Below are positions 48,760 through 61,200 of a DNA stretch of 64,000 bases, one piece after another (positions within the stretch are counted from its first letter, which is position 1; each line of letters begins with the position of its first letter). Source of the stretch: Branchiostoma floridae (Eukaryota > Chordata > Leptocardii > Amphioxiformes > Branchiostomatidae); the NCBI RefSeq assembly GCF_000003815.2, contig NC_049992.1, forward strand, positions 15,048,603-15,112,602, read 5' to 3'. The position numbers were made by a program, and so were the translations under genes. The notes beneath the pieces were generated by a model. That model was not told the origin of the DNA. It saw only the letters and a program-made list of their open reading frames with translations, and ran no database searches.

Positions 48760-49010
48760 GCTTTTGAAAAAGCGGGACGGCTTGAATCGATGTCACAGAT
48801 ATTGCCCATTCTGTCCGAATGAAATTGAAGATGAACGTCACTTTATCATGGAATGCTCACAATATGATGATAAACAGTGACAGCTGTTCACCTGCCTTTC
48901 CTCTTGTTCAAAAGAATTCAATACATCCCATCCTTCAGGAAAATTCAATTACATTCTTGGAGGAGATATCCCTTACTACATGTATGTATAAATAGATAGA
49001 TACGTCAAAG
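48760..49010 (+). pseudogene. LINE ORF2 C-terminal fragment with stop codons
   Basis: The frame starting near 48773 reads CHRYCPFCPNEIEDERHFIM followed by ECSQYDDKQ and TGA. This is the CxxC...EDExHF..xC..Y zinc-knuckle-like end of non-LTR retrotransposon ORF2 proteins. In the same frame after the stop it continues through NYILGGDIPYY to a TAA. The 5-prime part (endonuclease, RT catalytic core) is missing. It is a dead-on-arrival insertion on the plus strand. Confidence 0.7.
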
Positions 49011-49473
49011 AATGTCATGGTGATGTAGTATTCATATGAACTTTATCCGTGTGATAACGTATATCCGTTGTATTTGAAAATAGGGTATTTTGGGAACGTC
49101 GAAAGACGGTAGTTTCACACTGCAATGATTTTTAAAGTATTTCAATTTGAAACCCACGTCCTTTGACCTGAAATCCCTAGATACACATTTTTAAAACAAC
49201 GGAAATAGGTTACCCCACGGATAAAGGTGACCTAACGTTACTGATATAGGTTAACTCATTTGTACCTACTTATTGGTAGGAATATTTATGTATAGAGAGA
49301 GATCTTACGAAAGTCATCGTACTTTTGATTAGTCACTAAAGATTGATATATCCTACTGCGCCCCCCACCCGCATCTTCCATTGTTGACCGGGTTGTTACC
49401 CTTCCCATCGTGCCTTACGCACGTGTGCTCCTCTACAGAGTGTGTTTAATTTGTTAATATATAAAGAGACATA

Positions 49474-49635
49474 ATGAGGTTTTATGGCGTCCCGGGGGAC
49501 CTGATTGACTCTGAGCTGTGCCTCGACATCATAAAACGCCTGGCCCACGCCCACACGGGCGATTTCCCGTGGGACCCCGCAGGTGAACGCTGCACCTGTC
49601 GCGCACAATTGCCCGGATGTTCCGACAGATGGCCT
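49474..49635 (+). CDS. Orphan exon candidate, unknown product
   Basis: An ATG opens 54 codons with balanced, coding-like composition (MRFYGVPGDLIDSELC..., then FPWDPAGERCTC..., ending DRWP). It ends exactly before a consensus donor GTAAGT at 49636. The local sequence is clearly more GC-rich than its surroundings. I do not recognise a domain. No partner exon is convincing: a possible acceptor TTTCTACAG at about 49813-49821 would give only a short tail before a stop. It could be the first exon of an unknown gene, a pseudogene piece or chance. Confidence 0.25.
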
Positions 49636-50309
49636 GTAAGTAGTTGTCTAGTCACGGGGCTATGCATCACTAGCACGCCACAAACGTCGATGAAACGCCA
49701 CCGAATCATAAAACGTCAGCTTTCTGCACATCAATGCCACAGTAATGAAATATCGAATCTTATAATTAATGAACCTGTACTTTCTTCCTGATGAAAATCT
49801 GAAATATTGGCGATTTCTACAGGTAATGATTTACGACCACTTGTCTCATCAGAGTTTACTTTGTTCATATAGAGAGGGGCAGCGCTGATCGGTGTTTTGC
49901 TTTTCTACTGTGACGCATTGACACAAAGGCAACGGTAATTGCCACCTCTTCATAACGAGGTATTTCAGAGTTGAATGCGATCTTGATGAACAATACATTG
50001 ATGAGTGATAAACAGAAAATGACAGTGTCCATTCCATGGGAACAGACAGCGGCACGTGCCAGTTGCCACGCCCGTATTCAACCAGACAATACCGTGAATA
50101 ATGAGGCCTTGATGTGCCATTGTTCTTTATTTCCTCCTTTGTGAGTGAGGATCACTACATGTCTGACCATTGCCTCGAACACCTGAGTCTGAATGAAGAT
50201 ATTCTTCGCCAATAGAAAATATCTCTTGTTATTCGCCTTCAGATGGCTTTGAGCTAGGCTTGCAATTATGTCTTTATCTCATTTTTTTTCGATCAAAGCT
50301 CTCTGTGTG

Positions 50310-50408
50310 TAGCCTGGTATCCAGTCGTACTATAGCTTCCGAGTCCCTGCAAATAGCAGAGAGGACAGAAGAGACTCCGGAGCTATATTACGGCTGGATA
50401 CCAGGCTA
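50310..50408. mobile_element. Foldback MITE family F, copy 2
   Basis: TAGCCTGGTATCCAGTCGTA at the left and TACGGCTGGATACCAGGCTA at the right. It is 99 bp, shorter in the loop than copy 1. Confidence 0.88.
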
Positions 50409-51479
50409 CTCAGTCTGTGTGCAAAACGGAGCCTGGCATAGGATATGGAGTTCAACAGTCGTTTCGCTACAGAGAAGAGTGCGGTCCGCTCTTCATCTTC
50501 CAACACATGCGTATGACATATTCCCTCCCCGTAACGATTATAGAGATCAGTTATATGGCGAACGTCCAACTCACTGACACCGTCAAGCGTCGCGTAGACG
50601 GTATTGCCAGACTATATATCACAGCGCCTTTATACAGAATGCTAATTGACAGGGCGATGATCATGGTGATATTGGCGGTTTGGAGCACTCTCTGACAACA
50701 TAAACACATGCACCAATACCTGACACTGTGTTATCAATCGCTTTCAAGCGTGACTGATATCTAAGGTTGCCCTACATGTAGTTTAACCTACACGCTCTAC
50801 CGCGCATATGGCAAGGCAGTGATCTTCACTTTGGGATAATGAACATATACGGCTGCAGTTGGAAAGGGCGAATACTTAACCTTTAACATTATTGTATAGC
50901 TGTTCAAGACACCATCTTTATCACGCTACTAGTGAATCGACGTTCACAACAAGTGAAATTGTGTAAAAAATTGACTTGCTTCCGGACATGAGGTACTAGT
51001 AGTCTGTTTGAAGAGGGTACAGGTGGTACCATCTGCACAAGTGCCAATCATCTCATAAGTACGGTTTGTTTGACTTACTGATTATCACAGGCGGGGGGTC
51101 TGTGACGAACGCGGAGATTTCATTTTTTTTTTAAATGAAATATTTTTGCGCTGTTGTTTACAAAATATTTAATAGAAAAATTTACTCTAAGTAGTGTTAG
51201 TCAGCATTGCACACAAAGGCAAGGTACAGAAATAGGTGTGTATCGTAAAACAAATGGGGTGATACTACCCCCCGTCGTATCTAAAATGGATGAGTCCGGT
51301 ACAGAAAAGAAAGGAGTTTTGAATAATACTCCACTCAATTCTCAGAAAGTGTTGCTGCGTTTGTGGGTTTAGAGTTTCCGTCTTGTATTCACAGTGCTAC
51401 GAAAAATGAGTGACGCAAATCTAAAAGCTTGACACAGAATGGGGTACAGAAGTGTCGGTCGATAACTGTCGTCTGTGGT

Positions 51480-51614
51480 GTAAACAAGTGGCGATCATTG
51501 TACTACAGACGTCCTGACGTGGACAGGCGGGGCGTAGGTGGACCGCCGCCGCCGGAATAGGACCTGTACCTCGGTGTACGAGCACACACCTTCACCCATT
51601 GACATTGTACAAAC
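51480..51614 (+). other. Possible noncoding first exon / GC-rich promoter segment
   Basis: A GC- and CpG-rich island (GGCGGGGCGTAGGTGGACCG) in AT-rich surroundings ends at ACCG followed by GTAAGTCT, a good donor at 51615. It is on the same strand as gene B and 6.5 kb upstream, so it could be a distant 5-prime UTR exon. There is no transcript evidence. Confidence 0.2.
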
Positions 51615-54600
51615 CGGTAAGTCTGTTGTTTTCTTCTGTCACCGACTGTACGGTAAAATTAACTGTCACACGAGAAAATAGTATTTTTTAAAGCTGGCAT
51701 ACGGTTAATACTTACTTGTGACAATCGTTAAAAGGACATCTGTCATATTATCGCATACGCCTATGTGTACATTATACATAGCGTGTATTCTATGCCTTTG
51801 TTTGGAAGTTGTTTTCTCACATTTTCAACCGTTTGTAGTGTAGCGTTCCATTTCCGTACCCAAGGTAAACCGAGTTAATGGCTTTAAGAAAGCAGGGCAC
51901 TTTAAAAATGTCCGCACCTGCTTCTCTCTCCGTCGCCTCTTTGCACAAAGCCGGGGATTTTATCTGCCATATCATATTCACGTCACCATAGCGTTTAACG
52001 CGCCAAGGATAATCCCGTATTTAGTCTCGCACAAACTCCAGGCGCTTGCTTAGTCCAAAAGTAATTTGTACCACTCAATAGCCAGTTTTAAATGCTATCC
52101 CCGTCGCTTTGAAAGGCTGGCGAAGTAATAGATTTTATATACACTTAGCTAAGCGTGGTGGATTTGCGTTGGTAAGGTGTAACAGCAGGAGTTGGAAACA
52201 GCAGCCGTTCTATTGACCTTTAGTGACCTTAGTCTCAGCACAAAGTGCCACATGGTGCGGCACGTATACCACACAATAACGATCAACTCTACACCGGCGG
52301 GTAAACAAACTGTTTTCTAATCTTCCTTGTGGGGGTAAGAAGACTCAGTCCAGTGACTGAAAGAGATATGACTATAGTATATAGCAAGGGGATCGTTTCA
52401 AACTCAAGTGTGGAAAATATCAATTTCATACTACAAAATTAAAGCAAATGGCGTAGATAAACAGATCGGTACTTCAGTTATAGTGACATGGTTGTTAGAA
52501 CATGCTTGGAGATGAAATTCTCATTGTTTTAATGGTTTTATTTGTGACGATCCATGTGAAATTATATGGTCTATTATCTGTATGCGTGTGGCTGAAGGCC
52601 GAACACAATCCATTCATGTAACGTAATTATTATGATGCATATCAAAAGAACAATGGTGGCCCCGGCCGGCTTTTCTACCCCGTCTGTTCATAGGCGTTGT
52701 TCTCATTGTCTGGGACTCCAGTATTAAAACATTACCTTTGGTACAATCTGTCTTTCTCTAGGCATGGAATAGTTGTTATTGTTTGCATAGGAGGATGTTC
52801 TTTTTTAGGTGGGAGCAGAATTATCTCATGACTTCCAAACAATGTCCCATATTGCAAGTTTTTAAGGATGGTACTTTTTCACTATGCACTGGGTGTATAT
52901 GATCGTAGATACATATGCTGTAATTCTTTTATATAGCAATTTGGGATTCTAATATCCATGTATTAAAACAGTATTTTGATAGACGAACAATAAAATGTGT
53001 TAGAATACATAGAACAAAACGTACATTAACTTTCGTACGGTCGGTCAACAAAAAACAACAACATATAGGCCAGATAATATGCAGTGCATTCGCAATTTTG
53101 TGACACGATTGGGTAGAGATAATCGTGGATTAAATTGAAAGCAATTTAACCTTTTACAAGGAAAGAAAACAGTTCTTCTGCGTTAACGTTCCTTGCACCC
53201 GTCCATTGATCCGATCATCACCGGCTCAGCTTGTCATGCATACATTTGAAATACTTCGACAAGTAGGATGACACCGACGCGAAGCTTTTGAAATCGATTT
53301 GTCCAACACATGTATACCGGAGAAATCGACCTTTGAGCGGGTTGGAGTGGGGCCGGCACCGGTTTCCTCAACCTTTCCGCCGTACCCCACGGACATACAT
53401 GATGTGTGGATAAGAGAAGGTTTCTTCGCACGCCATTTGTATTCAGAGCATGGCCAAAGAAACAAAATATGTGTGAAAGACGCCACTTGTCTGGTATCGA
53501 GTAAAAAATTGAGGTTTAGTTTTTGAGTTTTTTGTGTGTCTGTCTGTCTGTGTGTTTGTGTTTCCGGATATTTGTGGTCAGCATAATTTAAGAACCTCTT
53601 GATAAATTGTGATGATATTTGGTTTGCGGATAGGAGTTGGGAAGACGAAGGCCAAGGTCGATTATGAACCCCCTGGTATGTGACCGTGGTACTGCAGCAG
53701 AATTTCCATTTTTGTATCTTTTGACCTAGACATGCTATAATCTTGATTTTTTTATGGCACGTAATTTGTGATCGATGTAAGAAAGAAGTGATTATGTTTG
53801 GGCCCCTAGCAGCTTGCTCTGGAACTGTAGGGGCATTTTCTAGTTTCCATGATGAACAAATCAACAAATGACGCACGCGACCGATTGATTGATTGATGGT
53901 GAACGACTCTAAATCTTTGCTAGTCTCCACAGACCATTAGTACCTTGCTTTCCGAAAATAAATAAGTACAGACACGGCAAATAGGGTGAATGTTTCAACC
54001 GAAGACTTAGTCGGCCATAAAGGTTACACATAGTCAAACCATGGCCAGCATTCTTGTTTTAAGATCCATGTACCCAACCACCCCATTAATACCAATTGCA
54101 GGATATGTCTGAGTGCGCTTAAAGAAAAAGAAAAAGATATGACTTTTCTAGAGCATGTCAAACATTTTTATCAGCTACTATATGTTTCTCAAATGAAATT
54201 TTAGAAAAAAACGCACGAATTCTAACTAAGACAGCGAGACATAACGAGGCAAGCTTTCCTATCTTGCCAGTAAGACTACTTCCGCTCAGTGACTTTCATA
54301 CAGTTCAGCGCCGAACAAGGGTTTAATTGGGCGGAAAAGTCAACCAACCGTTCATTATATCTGCACGGTCAGTGTGGGCTCACAACAATCAGGAATAACC
54401 GGGCTCAACAGTGTTTCCGCATCAGATGGCTTCAGTCGCGTGGCAAGTAAACTTCTACAAACAACGTAAATGAGGTAGACAAGTCTATCGACCCGCCCAC
54501 ACTACTGACTCAGCAGTGAGGGCCCTGTAACCTCAAGTGGCACGAAATGGCAATAGGCTTAAAGTCTGAAGGGACCTTTCCGTACAGTTACAAGTGGCAT

Positions 54601-55244
54601 ATGCATTGCATGCAATAAAGCTTAATTGAAGTTGGAGCTCTGGACACAGAGTTGCGGATAGAGGTTATGCTGTTAAACGGATTGTACGTTTGAGAAGAGA
54701 TTAGTGAGAAAAGGACAGCACTGTGGTTAACATCAGAACTCCCATTGTTGAGCTCTATCAACATGTACAATAGAAGAAGAAGAAGAACATGTACAATCTT
54801 TATTGACACGACAAAAGTACAGCGACTTTCGTTAGGTCTACATGTATAACAACTACTTACAGTACAACTTAACACATATATATGGATATCTATAGGTATG
54901 GATACATCAACATAAAGGGTCTAGCATGTCATTTACACTATTGGTTCCAACATGTGATTCTATGTTCACCCTCGAGGAAGATAAACTTAATTGTTTTTGC
55001 TCCGTTTCTTCTCCCTCTCTTCTCCAAACGAATAAGGTCAATGGATTGAACCAAACGGCTGTCACCACGGTAACTGAAGACTCAGTTAGCAGACACCCAG
55101 ATTACATCATGTAGCAAGTTGCCGGACACAGTACTTTAGGACCTGGTGTCCATTTATTTATACATGGATGCTTTAAAGTAAGAATACACTACTAGGGTAC
55201 TAGTTTGTCAAACCAGAACGTGTTATTATACATTTGCTTGCAAA
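51615..55244. other. Intergenic, no confident gene
   Basis: It includes the long minus-strand frame at 53226-53930 and a GTCTGTCTG tract near 53536-53560. Nothing else is recognised. Confidence 0.35.
53226..53930 (-). other. Longest open frame in the window, probably repeat-derived
   Basis: A 234-codon frame with no recognisable domain, low-complexity QTHRQTDTQ translated from a GTCTGTCTG microsatellite, and no splice or start support. The composition changes along its length. I treat it as non-genic, possibly overlapping an old repeat. Confidence 0.3.
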
Positions 55245-55890
55245 TGTTTTTCAAGGTAGCACAATACTTCATCTACGTCGCCATTCTCAAGGCGATATTG
55301 GTTAAAATTGCATGCCATACTCGTTGGAGCACTTGAAAAAAAAGCATTCCCATGCAGAAATAAGAGCCTGCGAATTTTTTTCATGGTAGCGCAGTACTTC
55401 ATCTACATCGCCATTCTCAAACCTATTTTGGTTAAAATTGCATGCCATACTCGTTGGAGCACTTGAAAAAAAAGCATTCCTATGCAGAAATAAGAGCCTG
55501 CGAATTTTTTTCATGGTCCCATAGTACTTCATCTATCTCGCCATTCTCAAAGCTACATTGGCTGAAATTGCATGCCATACTCGTTTGAGCACTTGAAAAA
55601 AAGCATTCCCATGCAGAAATAAGAGCCTGCAATTTTTTTTCATGGTAGCACAGTACTTCATCTACGTCGCCATTCTCAAAGCTATATTGCTTAAAATTGC
55701 ATGCCATACTCGCCAGTGGAGTACTTGAAAAAAGCATTCCTATGCAAAAATAAGAGCCTGCGAATTTTTTTCATGGTAGCACAGTACTTCATCTACGTCG
55801 CCATTCTCAAATCTATTTTGGTTAAAATTGCATGCCATACTCGTTGGAGCACTTGAAGAAAAGCATTCCCATGCGGAAATAAAAGCCACG
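55245..55890. repeat. Satellite: five tandem units of about 130 bp
   Basis: Units start near 55245, 55375, 55504, 55632 and 55764. Each contains AGTACTTCATCTACGTCGCC, AAAATTGCATGCCATACTCG and AAAGCATTCCCATGCAGAAA with scattered changes. The minus strand frame is open across units and yields repeated peptides, which I take as a consequence of the repeat. Confidence 0.9.
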
Positions 55891-56676
55891 CTGTAAAATA
55901 TGTATGGATTCCGCATTGAAAAAAATGTGAGAGAATTACGTCGCACTTAGGGCTTACTTGAAAATCCAGAACTTGTTTCATGTCAGGACAGATTAGCGAG
56001 GTGGCGGCACAGGGTATTGAAGAATTGGCAGTAATGAGTACGTTACGACGTGAAGATCTGTCACTTTGCAGAAATCGCAATAAAAGCCAGACTTTGAACG
56101 ATATCCTGACGTACGGAACCTGACTCGCGGTCCTTTGTGACAAGTCTACCGCCTTTATTCGTAATGCGAGCTATATTTCTCAGCCACATCAATGGCATTT
56201 GTCTTTCCCAACTCTTGTCAAAGTTTTACTGAATATGGAAAAAACGTGGCATGGATAAATGTGTTTATTTCTCTGTACGAGAATAATGCAGTCGAGTTTC
56301 TCAGACATCTATATTTTGTTATTCTAAGCTTAACCAACTACTTTCTTTCACTGATCACCTAATCTCACTATAGCTACAGTTAGCGTGGAGAACGTTAGAC
56401 TGACCACGGAATGCAACCATGAAGCCTGAAAACACCAACTACCATTCAAGTCTTCGCATATTCTCTCTTGTGATGATAAGACCAATTTGAAAGTACATGC
56501 AAATTCAAACTTCATATCGAAGTGGATAGCATTTCCACAGTACCAGAAACGGCAAAAAAAGAAGGATTCTGATTAGCCGAATTGTGTCTCTACATAATTA
56601 CGTGAACAACCCAACCGATAGCCATGGTCTAACTTTAAATTAAATGCATGTTAACCTCAGTTGCAAACTTAAGGGA

Positions 56677-56922
56677 CATTGGTATCTTATTGCGCTTGGG
56701 GCACCGATGCAGCACTGCGGGGTTCGTTCACTGTGGCACTGTTGTGTTATTTTGTCCGATTTTTTTATCATTTAGATATTGCGTAATACGTAAAAGTATG
56801 ACTTAGACGACAACAAAATACGCAAAACGTAGAAAATGTTATTTATCTCTGAAATTCGTTGAGTAATCTACGAACCCCGCAGTACCGCACCGGTGCCCCA
56901 AGTGCAGTGCGATGCCACCTTT
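56677..56922 (+). mobile_element. MITE family A, copy 8
   Basis: The left end is TTGGTATCTTATTGCGCTTG, then GGGCACCGATGC. The core ACGTAAAAGTATGACTTAGA is kept, and the right end is GTGCAGTGCGATGCCACC. Confidence 0.8.
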
Positions 56923-57842
56923 ACGCTCTCAATTCTCGCTATATAAACACTATAATTTCCTTTAACGTAATACTACTCAACATCATTTCCTTTTCACGAA
57001 TACTACAACACTCTCGACTATTCTTTATTCAATAGAAGCTACAACCTGATCCCTAATTGAAATGTATGATGAGCCGAACTCTTACTACTCTCCCAGCTTC
57101 ATGTAATGCATTTAGTTGTCCTTAAATCCCTCAATTGCATTTGAGACTAATGCCTACATCATTGTGATGTGGATGGCGGATAATGGGCAGACAAATTAAC
57201 TGCATCAAAAACAAGTCGGTACGCATCTTGATTATGATGTCATATCACCTAACACCCCATGATTACTCATGTCTATTTCATCGCGGTGAAATGAAATTAA
57301 TGTATTCATTAGAGCTGCATGACATTCGTGTGGCTATAATTTGTATGAATACCTGCTCCTGTGGTTAAATATGTTCTCGTCAACACAAAGGCTCCAGAGT
57401 GCTTGTAACAGCGGGCGGTTTGTATGTTGTGGCTACAATCAGATGGAGGCTCGGCAGGGATCATAAATACATCTGCATATACGTTATCTTCAAGATACGT
57501 TTGAAGATGCTGGCCTGAGGCGATAGCGTTGGAATAGGCCATCCTCTATCTCTTTCGTCTGAGTACGTAACGTAACGAGGATGCTGTCCTATTTTACGGC
57601 AAAGCCTTGTTACAAAATAGCGTTACGTAGAACTACTAGTGGTTTTTGACGTCCATTATACTTATTGCGAGAAGAAAATGAGTCCCAAGGGATCGATTAA
57701 AACGTCATGTTGCCTGAACAATTCTGATTGTTATCTTCACAACAATAAGTGAGAACCCAGGCCCCATTTTTGCTCGTGAAACATGCATGAGGATTGTCGT
57801 CTGCAATTCGGTTGTAAAAGAGGCGGCGTGAAGGATGCCCTC

Positions 57843-57850
57843 ATTTGCAT
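57843..57850 (+). promoter_or_regulatory. Octamer motif ATTTGCAT upstream of gene B
   Basis: An exact octamer about 320 bp upstream of the gene B ATG. Vertebrate Ig V promoters use this motif, but usually much closer to the start site, and the background frequency in this window is not low. Confidence 0.15.
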
Positions 57851-58170
57851 ATCTCGAAGATCATGGGCAGAAGAAAATCCTCCGAAAAGTCCCCTTAACT
57901 TAAAACGTGACCATTAGAGCCTATTCATAGCGGAGGTTGGCTCAGGGTGCATATCTCCTGTCGCCAGGTGGGGTCCTTTTAAACACCCCATTGCCATTCT
58001 GGGTCTAATGTTATCCCGTGAAGTAGGGAGATGATTTTCTGTCAAAATTTGATCATCACAGGTGGTCATTCGTCGTAGGCAACCGATTGTGGGCGTCGAC
58101 GGAACGGCTTCGCTGCTGCCCTCATCCCTTGCGGACTATCTTCTGAGACTCCAGCAAGACAAGACTCAAG

Positions 58171-58222
58171 ATGAAGACACCGTACATACTTGCCTTACTG
58201 TGGATTCTAACTGGAAACACTG
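58171..58222 (+). CDS. Gene B exon 1: signal peptide
   Basis: The ATG at 58171 has A at -3 and is the first ATG in frame after a TGA at 58144-58146. It encodes MKTPYILALLWILTGNT, a textbook short signal peptide with a Lys and a hydrophobic core. The exon ends ACTG followed by GTGAGTG, a good donor, after 17 codons plus one base. This phase matches the V exon acceptor at 63150-63151, creating a Gly codon across the junction. Confidence 0.72.
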
Positions 58223-61200
58223 GTGAGTGAAATACCTTGATAGTTGTGTTGCATACCGTGATGATTTCTGTTTCGTCGCCTTGAGTATTGAGTGACACGT
58301 TATGGGTGAACTGTTTCCGATACGAGACCTACTTTGGCTGATTGGAAATGCACACAATGCAATTAGCTGTGAATTCGACCTAATCTGTCCACTCAATTTC
58401 AATTTAGTCGTTTTACTAGTTTATTTAAACATTTCCAACACCTTCATAACTATGCATATACCACGGCATCACTGCAATATATAGATCTGCCCGTAGTTAC
58501 ATTTCTGAAATGTTGAATTAGTATATGAAACAATGAGAAACAAAACGTATTCCACAAGCTGAAATATCTAGTTACGGTAGCAGTGACCGAATTGTAATGC
58601 GCCTGTGAGAAACACTTAACCCAGAACACGTCTTCTGTGCGCTACTTAACAATTGTCTCTTAACGTTGAGGTCCGCCCATGTCCTGTCATGTTGGGTAAA
58701 AAAATTACCCAATAAAAATACAAGAACTGCTGACAAGCAGTTACAAGGCCGCAAAAAGATACGTGTCTATTAAAGAAGGCTCGCCGTGTTTTATTTCTCG
58801 GTCGAACTGGAATTTGCCAGTGTCGCGTTTCGCCCCAGTGAAACCTTTCACAGCCAAAGGTCAGTTCAATTTCGATTTTATACCAGTGTAGCTACAGCAG
58901 CCCATTTGACACCTGCTTCCTGTGTACATACGGGTCTCAGGGGGAAGGCAGGGGATCGCAAGCCCGGGCTGAAACTCTAAACCATTTTCCACCGTCCACT
59001 GGTCATTCGTGATCTTTTTAGCCCCACCGTGGCTCGATTCAAAACTTCGGGCCTTCCCTATGTGCGGTCAATGTTCGCATCTACAATGTACCTGCGTGTT
59101 ACAATACAGATCGACAAGTAACAAAGGCGGTCAAACTGTAATTTACATTTAAAATGTGTTTAGGCGAAGGGAAAGACGGATTGCCAGGAATCAATATGTC
59201 ACCCGTCAGTCGTGATAAAAGGGGGAAACCTTTTACAGAACTCTAAGAGGAGATAGGCCGAGGTGATGGATGTATTTGTAGGTTACGATCTCTTCTTGTA
59301 GCCACCCATCTTCCTCGGCCAGCCCAAACATATTAAAACAAGGACTATCTCCAGGAAAAAGTACAACTTATCAGCCAGTGGTGTTCATGCGCATCAGTTT
59401 CAACTTTGTCTGGTTTCAACTGATACATGATAAACAGTAGTTTCGTATTGGCAACAAAGTTAGGGAGACATGCCTCCAGTTTACGAATTCAAAGCATTTA
59501 ATGCATGTTATAATGTTGAATATGCGTACTCTTTTTGCACCGGAAATCTTTCAAGGATAGAAATGCAGAATTGCATAGTGTGTTATCATACCATCAAAGA
59601 ATACATATAGCTTTCAGGCATTGACGTATAGCCCCTTAGCCTGGTACTGTACAGTAATTGTAAGTTTTTCTTTGTGTCGTCAGAAGTAGAATAAGCATTT
59701 CGAAGCTGGCCTTCCCCATATACAGTACCTGGCCCTTCACCAACACTTTATTGATGTCGATCCCCTTCAAACATGGGGTTGTGAACCTGAGGAGCTTATG
59801 TGTTTCCAAGTAGAACGCTTATTATTCGGGGTAAAAAGGATTACATCCTCAAATCCCTCCCCACTTTGAGATGTTAGTGTTTAACAATTAACGAGGGAGG
59901 CGGTTAAGTCGACAGGGGCGCCCTCCGCTGAATGTGGTATTCAATACGCCCTGTTTGCGATATGAAAGATTGATGAAAACAGGGCTGATAATATCTACTT
60001 ATTTGTGGCGCCTTTGTCGAGATGCAGTCAAGTATGCTCCCCTCAGAAGACATATTCCCGGGGCTTAACTCGCACTGTGCGGCTCTATGCAGCAACACGG
60101 GAGGGAATTACACGCAACAAGACCCCAAACCCTCAAGCGGAACTCCTAATATTGGATTTTTGCGAGAAGAGCTAATTTGCGGGTGGACGGCTACATGTAA
60201 CGATTTTATGACGCTTTGAGGGTTGATTTATGTCTGCGCTAACTGGCTTGTGGCTTGAGCCGTCACCAACAAAAAAATGAGTGTCTGAACTCAGGTAGAA
60301 TTTGAAGTACCGGTGTTCCCTTGGGCTTGTGTCAGCCTGTGTGCCAGTTGTCAAAAGGACAACTCGTGAAACGCCCTGTACCCGCCAACAGTCAAGTTTT
60401 ATTGCCTCAGATTTAGCTGTTGACACGAAAATTATAGGTTAATATACGCACTACAACAGCAACTCTCTGAACATTGCCTGTTTCTACCTGATACCTCTCG
60501 CACACTGAGTAACAACAAGTGCCTGAACATTTAGTGCCACAACGACTTAATTTTATGGATGACATCCTCTGGAGACCCTAAAACAAATGTGCGCGGGAGA
60601 AAAAGAAGAAAAATCCAGCAAAACAATCCTGCATACCTGCATACACCTGCATACCATCTTCAATCGAGGGAGGAGTGGACTCCCGTAGTGGACTGATCTT
60701 GTCACTTCAGGTCATCGGCTAGGCATGCTCATACATCAGATGGCTCCAGTGTTTGTCTAGTTGGTTTTTGAATTGGAAGTTGCTAAACCACAGGATTTAA
60801 CATCCAGTCAATGTTCACTTTCAGTAAGACTGTGAGAGACATTTAATCAACAGTTCAATCATGTTTATATTGCTATTCTTGTTTTAAGAAGGAACAAGGT
60901 CGCTGCGGTCCCACGCCCTGACCATTTGCCCCCTTACCCTGGAGAACAGATCCTCTGGCAAGCATGAAATTCTGATGGACCGGTAGACCAGGGATGCTAT
61001 TGTGTATCATGTGGCCAACTTATTTTTAGAACAGGCGAAAATTAATGCTCGCGCGGATGGCATCCATAAAATTAAGTGTGGCCTTACCTGTTTTCTATAC
61101 CACCTACCAAACATGCACCTCTACGTCGTTATGATTATTGTAGGCTTGTTCTTAGAGGATGTAAAGAAAGGACAAGTAATATGTGCTTGACTGCTAACCA

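Larger units (their letters stand above)
44218..49473. other. Intergenic with mobile elements, no gene
   Basis: Besides the family F and G elements, the microsatellite, the hairpin and the LINE remnant listed separately, I see no coding exon. Confidence 0.35.
55891..58170. other. Upstream region of gene B
   Basis: Contains family A copy 8 and the octamer at 57843. No clear TATA box is seen close to 58171; the transcription start is not defined by sequence alone. Confidence 0.35.

Noticed and set aside
53226-53930. 234-codon minus-strand open frame as a gene
   Set aside because: No domain, microsatellite-derived residues in the middle, and no supporting splice or start context.
55302-56143. 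Minus-strand frames with repeated peptides
   Set aside because: They arise from the 130-bp satellite.
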